A stretch of DNA of 64,000 nucleotides from Enterobacter sp. ENT03 (GCF_019218745.1 NZ_JAHUXA010000014.1:46915-110914), one strand, 5' to 3'. Numbered from the stretch's first letter, positions 55,595-63,821 are shown. Numbers and translations: made by a program. The notes: generated by a model not told the origin, from the sequence alone.

Positions 55595-56290
55595 TCAAAC
55601 TGGCGGCAGGTCAAACAGCAGAATTTCGCTGTCGCTGTCGGCATGGATAGAGAGCGCCTGCTCATCCCAGATTGCCAGACCATCAGCCGTGCTGGCTTTG
55701 GTGCCGTTAATGGACACCTCACCTTTCACCACCTGGATCCAGATGCGACGTTCTGCGGCCACCTGGTAAACGGACTGCTCATCTTTCAGCAACGCCCAGC
55801 GGGACAGCTCCATATCCTGATTCACTTTCAGCGAACCGTCACGGGCATCCGGCGACAGCACCAGCTGGCGACCCTGCGCGGCGTCGAAGCGGCGCTGTTC
55901 GTAGCGCGGCGTGATGCCGGTTTTTTCTGGAATGATCCAGATTTGATACAGGTGCAGCTTATCGGTGGCGCTCGGGTTGTATTCCGAGTGACGCACGCCA
56001 GTACCGGCGCTCATGATCTGGAATTCACCTGCCGGAACCTGCTCTTTATTCCCCATGCTGTCCTGGTGCTCAACCGCCCCTTCCAGCACGTAGGTCAGAA
56101 TTTCCATGTCTTTGTGCGGGTGGGTGCCGAAGCCCTGGCCTGCATCAATCACGTCATCATTAATGACGCGCAGCGCAGAGAAACCCATAAAGTTCGGATC
56201 GTAATAATCTGCGAAAGAGAAAGTGTGCCAGGAATCCAGCCAGCCATGATTTGCATGACCACGTTCGTTTGCTTTGCGTAAGAAAATCAT
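55595..56290 (-). CDS. yhhW: Pirin-family quercetin 2,3-dioxygenase YhhW
   Basis: Bicupin pirin homologue; the E. coli enzyme has quercetinase activity in vitro, with an unknown natural role. The metal ligands are visible as the two His of GTHPHKDMEIL (about 57 and 59) and the His and Glu of GAVEHQDSMG. 231 residues as in E. coli. Between gntR and yhhX on the same strand; independent expression is likely. Confidence 0.95.
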   Translation of the reverse strand: MIFLRKANERGHANHGWLDSWHTFSFADYYDPNFMGFSALRVINDDVIDAGQGFGTHPHKDMEILTYVLEGAVEHQDSMGNKEQVPAGEFQIMSAGTGVRHSEYNPSATDKLHLYQIWIIPEKTGITPRYEQRRFDAAQGRQLVLSPDARDGSLKVNQDMELSRWALLKDEQSVYQVAAERRIWIQVVKGEVSINGTKASTADGLAIWDEQALSIHADSDSEILLFDLPPV

Positions 56291-56412
56291 TTTTTCATCC
56301 CCGTCTGTTTTCGATGGAGTAAGTGTGGACGCAATCGATTCGGGATGATAGAGGGTGAAAATTGACTCCTCTGTTCAAAAAAAGTGAACAAGTGCAGAGG
56401 AGCCAAATCCGC

Positions 56413-57450
56413 TTATTTTGCGAGGGTTACCGTGGAGGGCGAGGCCTGCTCGAAGCCGCGTTCCAGGATCTGAAGGTTGGTCATTACTTCAGATTCCTTG
56501 ACATAATTCGGCTGTCCCTGGGTGAGGGTGGCATACAGCGCGTCATACACCCGGCCATAGTCGCCGGTTTCCGCAGGCCACTCTTCACGCACGGTTTCGC
56601 CAGCGTCGTTGACGTACTCCAGAATGGCGATGCTGTCATCGGCGGCAAAGCCCGCCTCGCCCGGCATGATATTGGCCTTCAGGCTGGTTTCCTGCTGGTC
56701 GATACCGTATTTAATAAACGAGCCTTTGGTGCCGTGAACGATAAATTTCGGGTAATCGATTTTCACATAGTGGCTGGTTTTGACGATGGCTTTTAGATCG
56801 CCGTAAAACAGCTGCGCTTCATAAGTATCATCCGGGTTGGCTTTGTTACGCAGGCTGCGGATGTCATAAGAGACATGATCCGGGCGGCCAAACAGCGAGA
56901 TGATCTGATCCAGAGTGTGCACGCCAAGCCCGTAAAACATGCCGTCCTGCGGCAGGCCGGGTTTGGTTTCCGCCACCGGGCGGAAGTAATCGAAATGGCT
57001 TTCAATTTCGACGATCTCCCCCAGTTTTCCGCTCTCGATGGCTTTTTTTGCCGTCAGGAAGCAAGCGTCAAAGCGGCGATTCTGGTACGGCGTGACGGTC
57101 AGCCCTTTGCTTCGCGCCAGTTCAAACAAGGTTTTTGCTTCGGCAAGCGTTGGCGTGAACGGTTTTTCCACCAGCACGTTTTTCCCCGCTTCCAGCGCGC
57201 GTTTCGCGTACTCAAAATGGCTGTCGGCGTGGGTGCAGACCACCACCAGTTTGACCTGCGGATCCTTTAACACTTCATCCAGATCGCTTGTGAAATGGAT
57301 GTGCTGATACTGCGGCTGTTGCTCTTCCGGCTTCGCATGGCGACGGAAGATATGCGCCACATGCCAGGTATCTTTGCGGTTGAGAACATACGGAAGGTGA
57401 TAACGCGTGGTGCTTTTGCCAAATCCAATAAATGCGCAATGCAGGGTCAT
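56413..57450 (-). CDS. yhhX: Gfo/Idh/MocA-family oxidoreductase YhhX
   Basis: NAD(P)-dependent dehydrogenase of unknown substrate. N-terminal Rossmann segment (CAFIGFGKSTTRYHLPYV), the EKPF motif (LVEKPFTPT) with its catalytic Lys near residue 94, and a C-terminal substrate domain with GLGVHTLDQ. The start at 57450 (MTLHCAFIGFG) gives 345 residues as in E. coli; a strong AAGGA site precedes it. 14 codons of upstream frame are leader. Confidence 0.95.
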   Translation of the reverse strand: MTLHCAFIGFGKSTTRYHLPYVLNRKDTWHVAHIFRRHAKPEEQQPQYQHIHFTSDLDEVLKDPQVKLVVVCTHADSHFEYAKRALEAGKNVLVEKPFTPTLAEAKTLFELARSKGLTVTPYQNRRFDACFLTAKKAIESGKLGEIVEIESHFDYFRPVAETKPGLPQDGMFYGLGVHTLDQIISLFGRPDHVSYDIRSLRNKANPDDTYEAQLFYGDLKAIVKTSHYVKIDYPKFIVHGTKGSFIKYGIDQQETSLKANIMPGEAGFAADDSIAILEYVNDAGETVREEWPAETGDYGRVYDALYATLTQGQPNYVKESEVMTNLQILERGFEQASPSTVTLAK

Positions 57451-57499
57451 GGTATCGTCCTTTTTAAGGTTACTTTCATAACCATAGCGCATACCGATC

Positions 57500-57654
57500 A
57501 GGATTTTAATCGACTTGTCTCACGGACTTTGCCGTCGGCGTCGCAGTCAGTTTGCTTACGGCAAGCGCGCAGGGTCCGGAGCGTACTCTCTGTACGTGAG
57601 GAACCCGAGCACATCCCGGGAGCAAAATGGCACGTCAGCCAGGCTAAAAATGGC
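57500..57654. repeat. Unrecognised structured element between yhhX and ryhB
   Basis: About 155 GC-rich bases with nested inverted repeats: TTGCCGT (57529-57535) with ACGGCAA (57558-57564), and GCGTAC / GTACGT around a TCTCT loop at 57581-57597. AAAATGGCA-like words recur at its right end. No gene is supported. It could be a dispersed repeat, a yhhX terminator region or a structured RNA. Confidence 0.45.
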
Positions 57655-57750
57655 AAAAAAAAAGCCAGCACGCGGCTGGCTAAGATAATACTGGAAGCAA
57701 TGTGAGCAATGTCGTGCTTTCAGGTTTACCGTAGCGGTCCCCCTGAACGC
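57655..57750 (-). ncRNA. ryhB: Small RNA RyhB
   Basis: Iron-starvation small RNA that pairs with Hfq to mRNAs of iron-using proteins (sdh, sodB, iron-sulfur enzymes) and causes their decay. On the minus strand it begins GCGTTCAGGG at 57750. It contains the strictly conserved core AAAGCACGACATTGCTCACA and ends with the stem AGCCAGC / GCTGGCT followed by a T-run (57655-57663). Length about 92 nt, against 90 in E. coli. The 5' part (before the core) differs from E. coli. It sits next to yhhX, its usual place. Confidence 0.96.
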
Positions 57751-57755
57751 ATGGC

Positions 57756-57776
57756 AATAATAATCATTATCATTCG
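57756..57776 (-). promoter_or_regulatory. ryhB promoter with Fur box
   Basis: On the minus strand GAATGATAATGATTATTATT matches the Fur box consensus strongly. The TATTAT hexamer (57757-57762) sits seven to twelve bases before the RyhB 5' end, as a -10 box, so iron-bound Fur would cover the promoter. The stop codon of the neighbouring M24-family gene (57770-57772) is inside this site. Confidence 0.88.
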
Positions 57777-59188
57777 CACTTGTCTACCCCTTTTTGTAAA
57801 AAATGGCAGACAAAGGCGGTGTCCTTATCCAGTAACCAGGGGCGCAAATAAGCTACCGTACTGCACATCGGTAAGATGTCCGCGGACAGCTGTATCCCCA
57901 GTGTTTCGATAAGGTATTGTCTGCGCCGCTGCATCCGCTGCCATAGCTGAGGATATTGAAGCTGAATTTCCCGTTGCAACTGTTCGTCTGCCAGCAGTAC
58001 CGTGCTTTCAGCGGAAACGCCACCAAGGTTGGGTATGGAAGGGATGATGTCAATTTGCAGGATCATTCCGCTAAGCAATGTTTGCTGAGAGCCTTCATAA
58101 ATGGGAGAAGACATCCACTCTTCTTCAGCGGTCAAGTGGCCTGGACAAAGCGACCAGTGATATTTTGTGCGTGGCAATATCGCATCGATAGAATCGAACA
58201 GATCCCCGCCGCGCATACCCACGTTAATGACCTCCAGCCAGTGGACATAGGCCGCAAAATAGGGTTTAGCAATGGCCTCCAGATAATTTTCCGCCCCGCT
58301 GGATGAGAGATTATCACCGTTTACGGCATATCCGGCTCGGCTGGAAGCGCCGCCGCGATACCCGACGGTCAACGAAATCGTATCCCCATACTTCACCGTG
58401 TTGTCGCCAGGAAATAGATTACCTTTAATAAAGCGCGGCCCGCTGGCGGCTATAGTGACAATATTGGTATGTTGCCCTGCACGCACCAGGCAATCACCTA
58501 ATTCTTGCTCGGTAACGCCAGGAGCCAGCTTGTTCATCGCATCCAGAATACAGTCGGAGGCTAACGCTGCTCCATATTCATAGTGCGCGACTTCGTTAGC
58601 ATTGTTGACCGTTCTGACACCGTTTTCCCCAATAAATAAATCGGTTTCGTTCGTCAAACAGGTTTCATCACCGACGATATTGCGAATGGTATCGACAATA
58701 AAAGACGGAAGATCATAAATTTTTTTATTGATTTCTGAAGCATCGGTAAACATCTTCCAGCCAACTAAACCGGTGCGCGCATTCTCACGAATGCCTGCTT
58801 CAACAAGCAATTCTTTAATCGACTTATCGCTTCTGTTGGGTTGATTAGGCAGTGAAAAATGCGATAAATGCACCGCCCTGACTTTGACGCGCGCCTTACT
58901 AACTTTGTTGAGATTTTCATTGCCGAGGACCAGGGTGATTTCACCATCGACGTTAATAATCATCAGCGCTTCTTCAAAGCGGGTAAAAAAACCGGTCAGG
59001 TACTCAAAATTGCCGCAATGCTCCACATCACCATAGATCACCAGCTGCTCAAGACCACGTTGCTTCATCATGGTGAGTATTTTGTTTTTTCTATGCTGGA
59101 TGGTTTCATCAGTAAGTACCACAGGCGTGCCTGCACAGTCTTTCTCGGGTGGCCGGATTTTTTTAAGGCTTATGTCATATTTTTTCAT
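57770..59188 (-). CDS. M24-fold (Xaa-Pro peptidase / creatinase-like) protein, probably not a standard metalloenzyme
   Basis: About 472 residues, cytosolic. An N-terminal creatinase-type domain (about 25-185, LVIYGDVEHCGNFEYLTGF) is followed by a pita-bread M24 domain. By eye the usual ligand set Asp/Asp/His/Glu/Glu is eroded. The first two Asp positions fall in ISLTVGYRGGASSRAGY as Thr and Ser. The ligand His is kept in CPGH, the first Glu is Asp in GMILQIDIIP, and the last Glu is kept in GGVSAEST. This resembles creatinase, a metal-free member. Start chosen at the ATG at 59188 (AGAGG site); a TTG six codons upstream is open. Last gene of the PTS cassette; substrate unknown. Confidence 0.82.
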   Translation of the reverse strand: MKKYDISLKKIRPPEKDCAGTPVVLTDETIQHRKNKILTMMKQRGLEQLVIYGDVEHCGNFEYLTGFFTRFEEALMIINVDGEITLVLGNENLNKVSKARVKVRAVHLSHFSLPNQPNRSDKSIKELLVEAGIRENARTGLVGWKMFTDASEINKKIYDLPSFIVDTIRNIVGDETCLTNETDLFIGENGVRTVNNANEVAHYEYGAALASDCILDAMNKLAPGVTEQELGDCLVRAGQHTNIVTIAASGPRFIKGNLFPGDNTVKYGDTISLTVGYRGGASSRAGYAVNGDNLSSSGAENYLEAIAKPYFAAYVHWLEVINVGMRGGDLFDSIDAILPRTKYHWSLCPGHLTAEEEWMSSPIYEGSQQTLLSGMILQIDIIPSIPNLGGVSAESTVLLADEQLQREIQLQYPQLWQRMQRRRQYLIETLGIQLSADILPMCSTVAYLRPWLLDKDTAFVCHFLQKGVDKCE

Positions 59189-59226
59189 CTTAACCTCTTT
59201 TGCCAATCAGCGTGCAAAGCGACATG

Positions 59227-60669
59227 TTACATATCATCAATTGGGAACATGGGCCGCATAATTCTTTTAAAAGGAATAGCGCGTGTATTTTGCGGCGTTG
59301 CGCCCAGGGTCAGAGACATCACACATAATTTTCCTTTATCTTTGAGCTCGGGGAAAATATAGCCCTGCTTAACCACAATGATGTCATATTCATCCCAGTT
59401 CAGCCCTGCGCCAGTAAACTGATGATGCTCGGCCATTGTTTGCCGGGTGCTGGCTACGACAATATCAACAGGTCGTCCCTTGACTGACACAGTGACACTG
59501 TATCCATAGCAGGCATCATGAGGATGAAGCATATAACCGCGTAATTCGCCACTGGCTTTAACAGTAACGTCAAGGTCAACGCTTTTGGACATCTCATCAT
59601 AATTGACGCCAAGGTTAATATGCGCTTCTTCACCCATTCTCAGCTGACTAAGTTGCTGATAAGTGTGCGGATCGCAAATATTGGCAAACAACACCTTTTT
59701 AGTCAGATCGCCGACCTCTAAAAACTGGCGCAAAATATAAGTATTCCATCCGGTAGCGCCCGACGTGGTGTTATCGCCAGAGTCGGTAATAAATACCGGT
59801 TTATCATTGAACTCCAGAGCCATTTTTAAAGCGTCATCAGGCTGCGCGGTTAACCCGGTATAATGAAATTCATGCCGTTTATTCCACACGTAATCTGCCA
59901 GTCGATCGGCTATCTCCTCAGCATAAGATTGATCGCCTGCCGTAGCGGGAACAACAACGATCCCACATCCGGCGACATCCGTATCATGGCGTATATATCC
60001 TGGATGCCAGCTGACGCTCATGATCCGTGGATCATTTTCCAGCTCATTCATATAGAGATTGATACTTTTGACAGGTTCATCGGATGAGACGCTTTGTTCG
60101 CCGCCTAAGATCATAGGTAGTTTACGATAGACAGAGTGAATATTCTGACGCTCTCTCAGGAGATTACAGAGCATTGACGCCACCTGTTTAGCGGTATCAA
60201 GGCTATCCGTATGGGGCGACTCTCTGTAACTGCGGATCAGCGTGGTAGCATTCACATAATCCTCACATAAATTACCATGAGGATCGCATACCACGGCAAC
60301 AGGCATATAAGCTCCGACTATTTCACGGATTTTCTTCAGGATATGATGATCGCCCGAGCCAAGGCCTTCAACCTGACTGGCGCCATGCAACATCAGATAA
60401 ATGCCGTCAATTTCATGCAGGTGGTTTTGCGTCGCGTCTAAGAAACAATGTTCAATGTAGTCGAAGGCCTCTTTAGTTATGACGCCTGAAGAACCTGCAT
60501 CCGCATACACTGCCGGGATTAATTCAATACCTGCTTCAGCGAAAACAGCTCCCACATGCATTCTTTCAATACATTCGTCGCCGAATGATAAAAGAAAATC
60601 GCTGATTTTATTTTTAAGTGGGATATTTGCATTCGACTCCGTCATGAAATGACCAACGAGCACTTTCAT
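59227..60669 (-). CDS. M81-family (MlrC-like) metallohydrolase
   Basis: Member of the DUF1485/MlrC family, whose founder opens the linearised peptide microcystin; most members have unknown substrates. 480 residues from the ATG at 60669, with a perfect AAGGAG site. Motifs visible: GHFMTESNANIP at the N-terminus, LHGASQVEGLGSGDH, VVCDPHGN (D-x-H, probable zinc ligands), YRESPHTDS and DSGDNTTSGATGW. The C-terminal MlrC domain follows. Middle gene of the leftward PTS operon, 38 bp before the M24 gene. Probably acts on an amide or peptide bond of the imported compound; this is inference. Confidence 0.85.
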   Translation of the reverse strand: MKVLVGHFMTESNANIPLKNKISDFLLSFGDECIERMHVGAVFAEAGIELIPAVYADAGSSGVITKEAFDYIEHCFLDATQNHLHEIDGIYLMLHGASQVEGLGSGDHHILKKIREIVGAYMPVAVVCDPHGNLCEDYVNATTLIRSYRESPHTDSLDTAKQVASMLCNLLRERQNIHSVYRKLPMILGGEQSVSSDEPVKSINLYMNELENDPRIMSVSWHPGYIRHDTDVAGCGIVVVPATAGDQSYAEEIADRLADYVWNKRHEFHYTGLTAQPDDALKMALEFNDKPVFITDSGDNTTSGATGWNTYILRQFLEVGDLTKKVLFANICDPHTYQQLSQLRMGEEAHINLGVNYDEMSKSVDLDVTVKASGELRGYMLHPHDACYGYSVTVSVKGRPVDIVVASTRQTMAEHHQFTGAGLNWDEYDIIVVKQGYIFPELKDKGKLCVMSLTLGATPQNTRAIPFKRIMRPMFPIDDM

Positions 60670-60738
60670 TTTATACTCCTTGTTTATCAGGATATAAGAA
60701 ATCACTTTCACCTGTTGAAAACGATTATAAGATCGCAA

Positions 60739-62148
60739 TCATTCAAATACCTTACGGTTGCTAAACTGCTTTTTATCATCCAGGGATAAAATAATTCTGG
60801 TGGCGACAAACGACACCAGTATCGCAACACTGGCAACAACCGCGGCAATGATCACGTAATGCAGGCTGCCACTTTTATCAACAAAGAATAAAAAGGTTAA
60901 TAGTCCCGGACAGCCGCCTTCAACGAAAGAGCGAAGCCCCATTATTCCGGCAATAATCCCACCACTCACAGCTCCCATGGCGGTACCAATAAGCACCCGG
61001 GGCCGCACCAGCAAACTGCCATAAAATGCGGGTTCGGTGACACCACACAACGCAGTAATGGCAAAGGAGGCAATCATACCTTTTTGGGCTTTATTATTTT
61101 TAATACTGCTGGCAACTCCCAGAGCTGTCGCGCCAATACAGATATTCGAGATAAACCCCATGGTCCCGGTAACCGAGTTGAAGCCGATGGTTGCGATTAG
61201 CTGGACAGAAATAGGGGAAATCGCCTTATCGATGCCGAGCATCACCATATACGGATAAACCGCGGCCAGAATAGGTTGCGAAAGGAAACCCACGGCATCG
61301 CCTAACCATATACAGAAATCACCGATCGCGCCGCTTAAGTAAGTCCCCATAGGCCCTAGTATGATTAGCTGTACCGGTACTACGATAAACATGGTCAGCA
61401 GGGGTTTTACAAAGTAGATAACGGCTTCAGGAATGACTTTTTTCAGCACTTTATCGACGTAGTACATGAAAAAAACACCGAGAATTATCGGCAAAATGGC
61501 AGAACCGTAATCAATCTGCGGGATCGGTATTCCGAGAAAGTTCAGACCAGCGACATCATTTATCCTTTCCGTCAGCAATACCGCACCCAGAAATGCGCCC
61601 ATAATAGGTTGCATTTTCAATTGCGATGCCAGGGTATAACCAATATAAACAGGTAGAAAGGTAAAGCCAGCCTGAAATATTGCCAGTAATACGTTTGCCG
61701 TCCCGCTATTGATGTCCATGCCAAAGTAGTTCATTAGCAGGTTTCGTATAGCCAGGATCATACCGCCGACAATCATTGCCGGAACCACAGGCATAAAAAT
61801 GGGTGATACAAAGTTTCCGAACTTGTTCAAATACCAGGAGACATTACGTGGGCCACTTTCCTCTTCGTCGACGCTGCCCCTCTCGCCTGCACTATTTTTC
61901 CAGCCAGAAACCTCAACAAAATCATGCCAGGCATCATTTACATTCGGCCCGATAATAATCTGGATTTGTTTATCTTTATTTATAACACCTGCGCAATCCG
62001 GCAGGGTTTTCAGTGCCTCGAAATTAATATTACTTCTTTTTATAAAATCTATGCGAAGTCTGGTAGCACAATGCGTTACATGACTTATATTTTCTTTCCC
62101 ACCAAGATGCCCCACGGCAAGCCTGGACATTTCCGTATATTTACCCAT
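60739..62148 (-). CDS. PTS glucoside-type EIIBC permease
   Basis: Sugar-type phosphotransferase permease of the glucose/beta-glucoside superfamily. EIIB domain (1-~90) with the phosphorylated Cys27 in HCATRLR and the GVINKDKQIQIIIGPNV strand; then an EIIC domain of about ten membrane helices with the GVTEPAFYG substrate motif. 469 residues, with no C-terminal EIIA domain, so phosphate must come from another EIIA, most likely Crr as for MurP, TreB or ScrA. First gene of the operon, with a probable CRP site upstream. Substrate not identifiable. Confidence 0.9.
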   Translation of the reverse strand: MGKYTEMSRLAVGHLGGKENISHVTHCATRLRIDFIKRSNINFEALKTLPDCAGVINKDKQIQIIIGPNVNDAWHDFVEVSGWKNSAGERGSVDEEESGPRNVSWYLNKFGNFVSPIFMPVVPAMIVGGMILAIRNLLMNYFGMDINSGTANVLLAIFQAGFTFLPVYIGYTLASQLKMQPIMGAFLGAVLLTERINDVAGLNFLGIPIPQIDYGSAILPIILGVFFMYYVDKVLKKVIPEAVIYFVKPLLTMFIVVPVQLIILGPMGTYLSGAIGDFCIWLGDAVGFLSQPILAAVYPYMVMLGIDKAISPISVQLIATIGFNSVTGTMGFISNICIGATALGVASSIKNNKAQKGMIASFAITALCGVTEPAFYGSLLVRPRVLIGTAMGAVSGGIIAGIMGLRSFVEGGCPGLLTFLFFVDKSGSLHYVIIAAVVASVAILVSFVATRIILSLDDKKQFSNRKVFE

Positions 62149-62223
62149 AACACTCCCTCCTTGCGAGAGTTATAAGATTTGATAATAAAAGCTTCATCAG
62201 GGGTCTGCACTTTGTTACAAGAC

Positions 62224-62255
62224 AACACAATAAACATAAAATGTTTATTTGTGTT
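62224..62255. promoter_or_regulatory. Inverted repeat, candidate operator of the PTS cassette
   Basis: Arms AACACAATAAACAT (62224-62237) and ATGTTTATTTGTGTT (62241-62255) are complementary apart from one extra T in the right arm, with AAA between them. The position about 76-107 bases before the PTS start fits an operator bound by the DeoR-family protein encoded next door. Confidence 0.65.
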
Positions 62256-62313
62256 ATATTCTGATCATTAAATGAGCAGCAGATCACGCAAAAACATCAA
62301 AATAACACCCAAC

Positions 62314-62329
62314 TGTGCTATGTCTCACA
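62314..62329. promoter_or_regulatory. CRP site of the PTS cassette
   Basis: TGTGCTATGTCTCACA matches TGTGA-N6-TCACA at nine of ten defined bases with exact spacing. It lies about 166 bases upstream of the PTS gene and 128 upstream of the regulator gene. This implies cAMP-CRP activation, usual for PTS-borne secondary carbon sources. Confidence 0.82.
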
Positions 62330-62457
62330 GAAGAGCAGCAGAAATAAGGAACTGAGGGGTTTATGCTTGCCGGACGTCTATAAACAAGTGTAATTTGTTG
62401 TTTTATCAGTATTTAATGAGCACTAGCGCTCTGATAATACCTATGAGAGAAAGTTTG

Positions 62458-63240
62458 ATGAAACAAACCAAACGGCAAATCTATATTCTTGAAACCATTA
62501 AGGTTAATGGCGAGGTGAACACGCAGGATTTGGCCCGTAAGCTGAATGTTTCGACCATGACTATCAATCGGGATTTTAAAGCGCTGGCGAGTACCGGTGC
62601 AATACAGTTGATTTACGGTGGTGCTATCTCCTGTGAGAGGAACAGCTCTGAGTACCCGATGAGCCTCAAAGAAGAAGCAAACCCGGATGGTAAAAAATGC
62701 ATTGCTGCCTGGTGTAAGCAACTGGTGAAACCAGGAAGCTCAGTGTTTATCGAAACGGGAACCACAACCCTCGCCGTGGCAAAAGAAATATTCCGTACTG
62801 AAGACTGTACCTTTTATACTAATTCGCTTCTTGCGATGAATGCGCTTTCTAAATACGAATCGATAACTCTGAATGTAATCCCTGGTAAATACCGCAGTTT
62901 ATCTCAAGGTTTTCTAGGCATACAAGCCGTTGATTATATTAAACAATTAAATTTTGATATTGCGTTTATTGGCACAGAAGGTATTGATCTGAATTCAGGG
63001 ATCACCCTTCCCAATGAAGAAGATGCTTATACAAAAAAAGCGATAATGCGCCAGGCACAACAGGTTATCGTCGTGGCCGACCATACAAAATTTGGTTTAA
63101 CACATTTACATAAAGCGTCTGATTTAAATGACGTTGATTTAATTGTCACCGATCTCGATGAGAATGCACCGCTCTTTTGCGCCATACATAAAATTACTCG
63201 TATTATCTCAGCCACGAGTCTGAGTCACACTTCCTCTTAG
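62458..63240 (+). CDS. DeoR-family transcriptional regulator
   Basis: Local regulator of the PTS cassette, by position. N-terminal HTH (NTQDLARKLNVSTMTINRDF, about residues 19-38) and a DeoR sugar-phosphate-sensing domain (FIETGTTTLAVAKEIF, then IAFIGTEGIDLNSGIT and VVADHTKFG). The start at the ATG at 62458 (MKQTKRQIYIL) gives 260 residues. An ATG five codons upstream and a TTG at 62395 are open alternatives. Effector presumably a phosphorylated form of the PTS substrate; inferred. Confidence 0.88.
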   Translation: MKQTKRQIYILETIKVNGEVNTQDLARKLNVSTMTINRDFKALASTGAIQLIYGGAISCERNSSEYPMSLKEEANPDGKKCIAAWCKQLVKPGSSVFIETGTTTLAVAKEIFRTEDCTFYTNSLLAMNALSKYESITLNVIPGKYRSLSQGFLGIQAVDYIKQLNFDIAFIGTEGIDLNSGITLPNEEDAYTKKAIMRQAQQVIVVADHTKFGLTHLHKASDLNDVDLIVTDLDENAPLFCAIHKITRIISATSLSHTSS

Positions 63241-63316
63241 TCACAAAAATGGCAGTTGACGCACATCGCAGAGTACCTGATGTTAAAAGGGATATTTCAC
63301 CCACAGGAGAGAAGGA

Positions 63317-63805
63317 ATGAGCGACATCGTGATCCGCCATGCACAGCCGAGCGATACAGAAGCATTACGCCAGTTGAATGCCCAGCCGGAGGTCTATCAC
63401 GACACGCTACAAATTCCGCATCCCTCGATGGAAATGTGGCAGGAGCGGCTAAAACCGCAGCCGGGTCGTCGCCATCTTGTGGCCTGTATTGACGGCGTAG
63501 TGACAGGCCATCTGGTCCTGAGCGTTGAGCCGAATCCACGCCGCAGCCACGTTGCGACTTTCGGCATCAGCGTATCGCCCGACTTCCGCAATCGCGGCGT
63601 TGGCAGCGCATTAGTGCGTGAGATGGTGAACCTGTGCGACAACTGGCTGCGCATTGAGCGCACCGAGCTGACGGTGTTTACCGATAATGCCCCCGCGCTG
63701 GCGCTGTACCGTAAATATGGATTTGAAACCGAAGGCACCGGCAGACATTACGCGCTGCGCAACGGTGAATATGTCGATGCGCTGTTTATGGCGCGGCTGA
63801 AATAG
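63317..63805 (+). CDS. yhhY: GNAT-family N-acetyltransferase YhhY
   Basis: Acetyl-CoA-dependent acetyltransferase; the E. coli protein acetylates some free amino acids and is linked to detoxification of aminoacyl analogues. 162 residues as in E. coli. The acetyl-CoA-binding motif is visible as RNRGVGSALVREM, followed by ELTVFTDNAPALALYRKYGF. Good GAGAAGGA ribosome site. In E. coli it lies next to ryhB; here the PTS cassette is inserted between them. Confidence 0.95.
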   Translation: MSDIVIRHAQPSDTEALRQLNAQPEVYHDTLQIPHPSMEMWQERLKPQPGRRHLVACIDGVVTGHLVLSVEPNPRRSHVATFGISVSPDFRNRGVGSALVREMVNLCDNWLRIERTELTVFTDNAPALALYRKYGFETEGTGRHYALRNGEYVDALFMARLK

Positions 63806-63821
63806 CGTCCCCTCACCCTAC

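Larger units (their letters stand above)
62149..62457. promoter_or_regulatory. Divergent control region of the PTS cassette
   Basis: 309 bp, AT-rich, between the leftward PTS operon and the rightward DeoR-type regulator. It contains a long inverted repeat and a near-consensus CRP site (listed separately). The short in-frame stretch ahead of the regulator is treated as leader. Confidence 0.75.
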
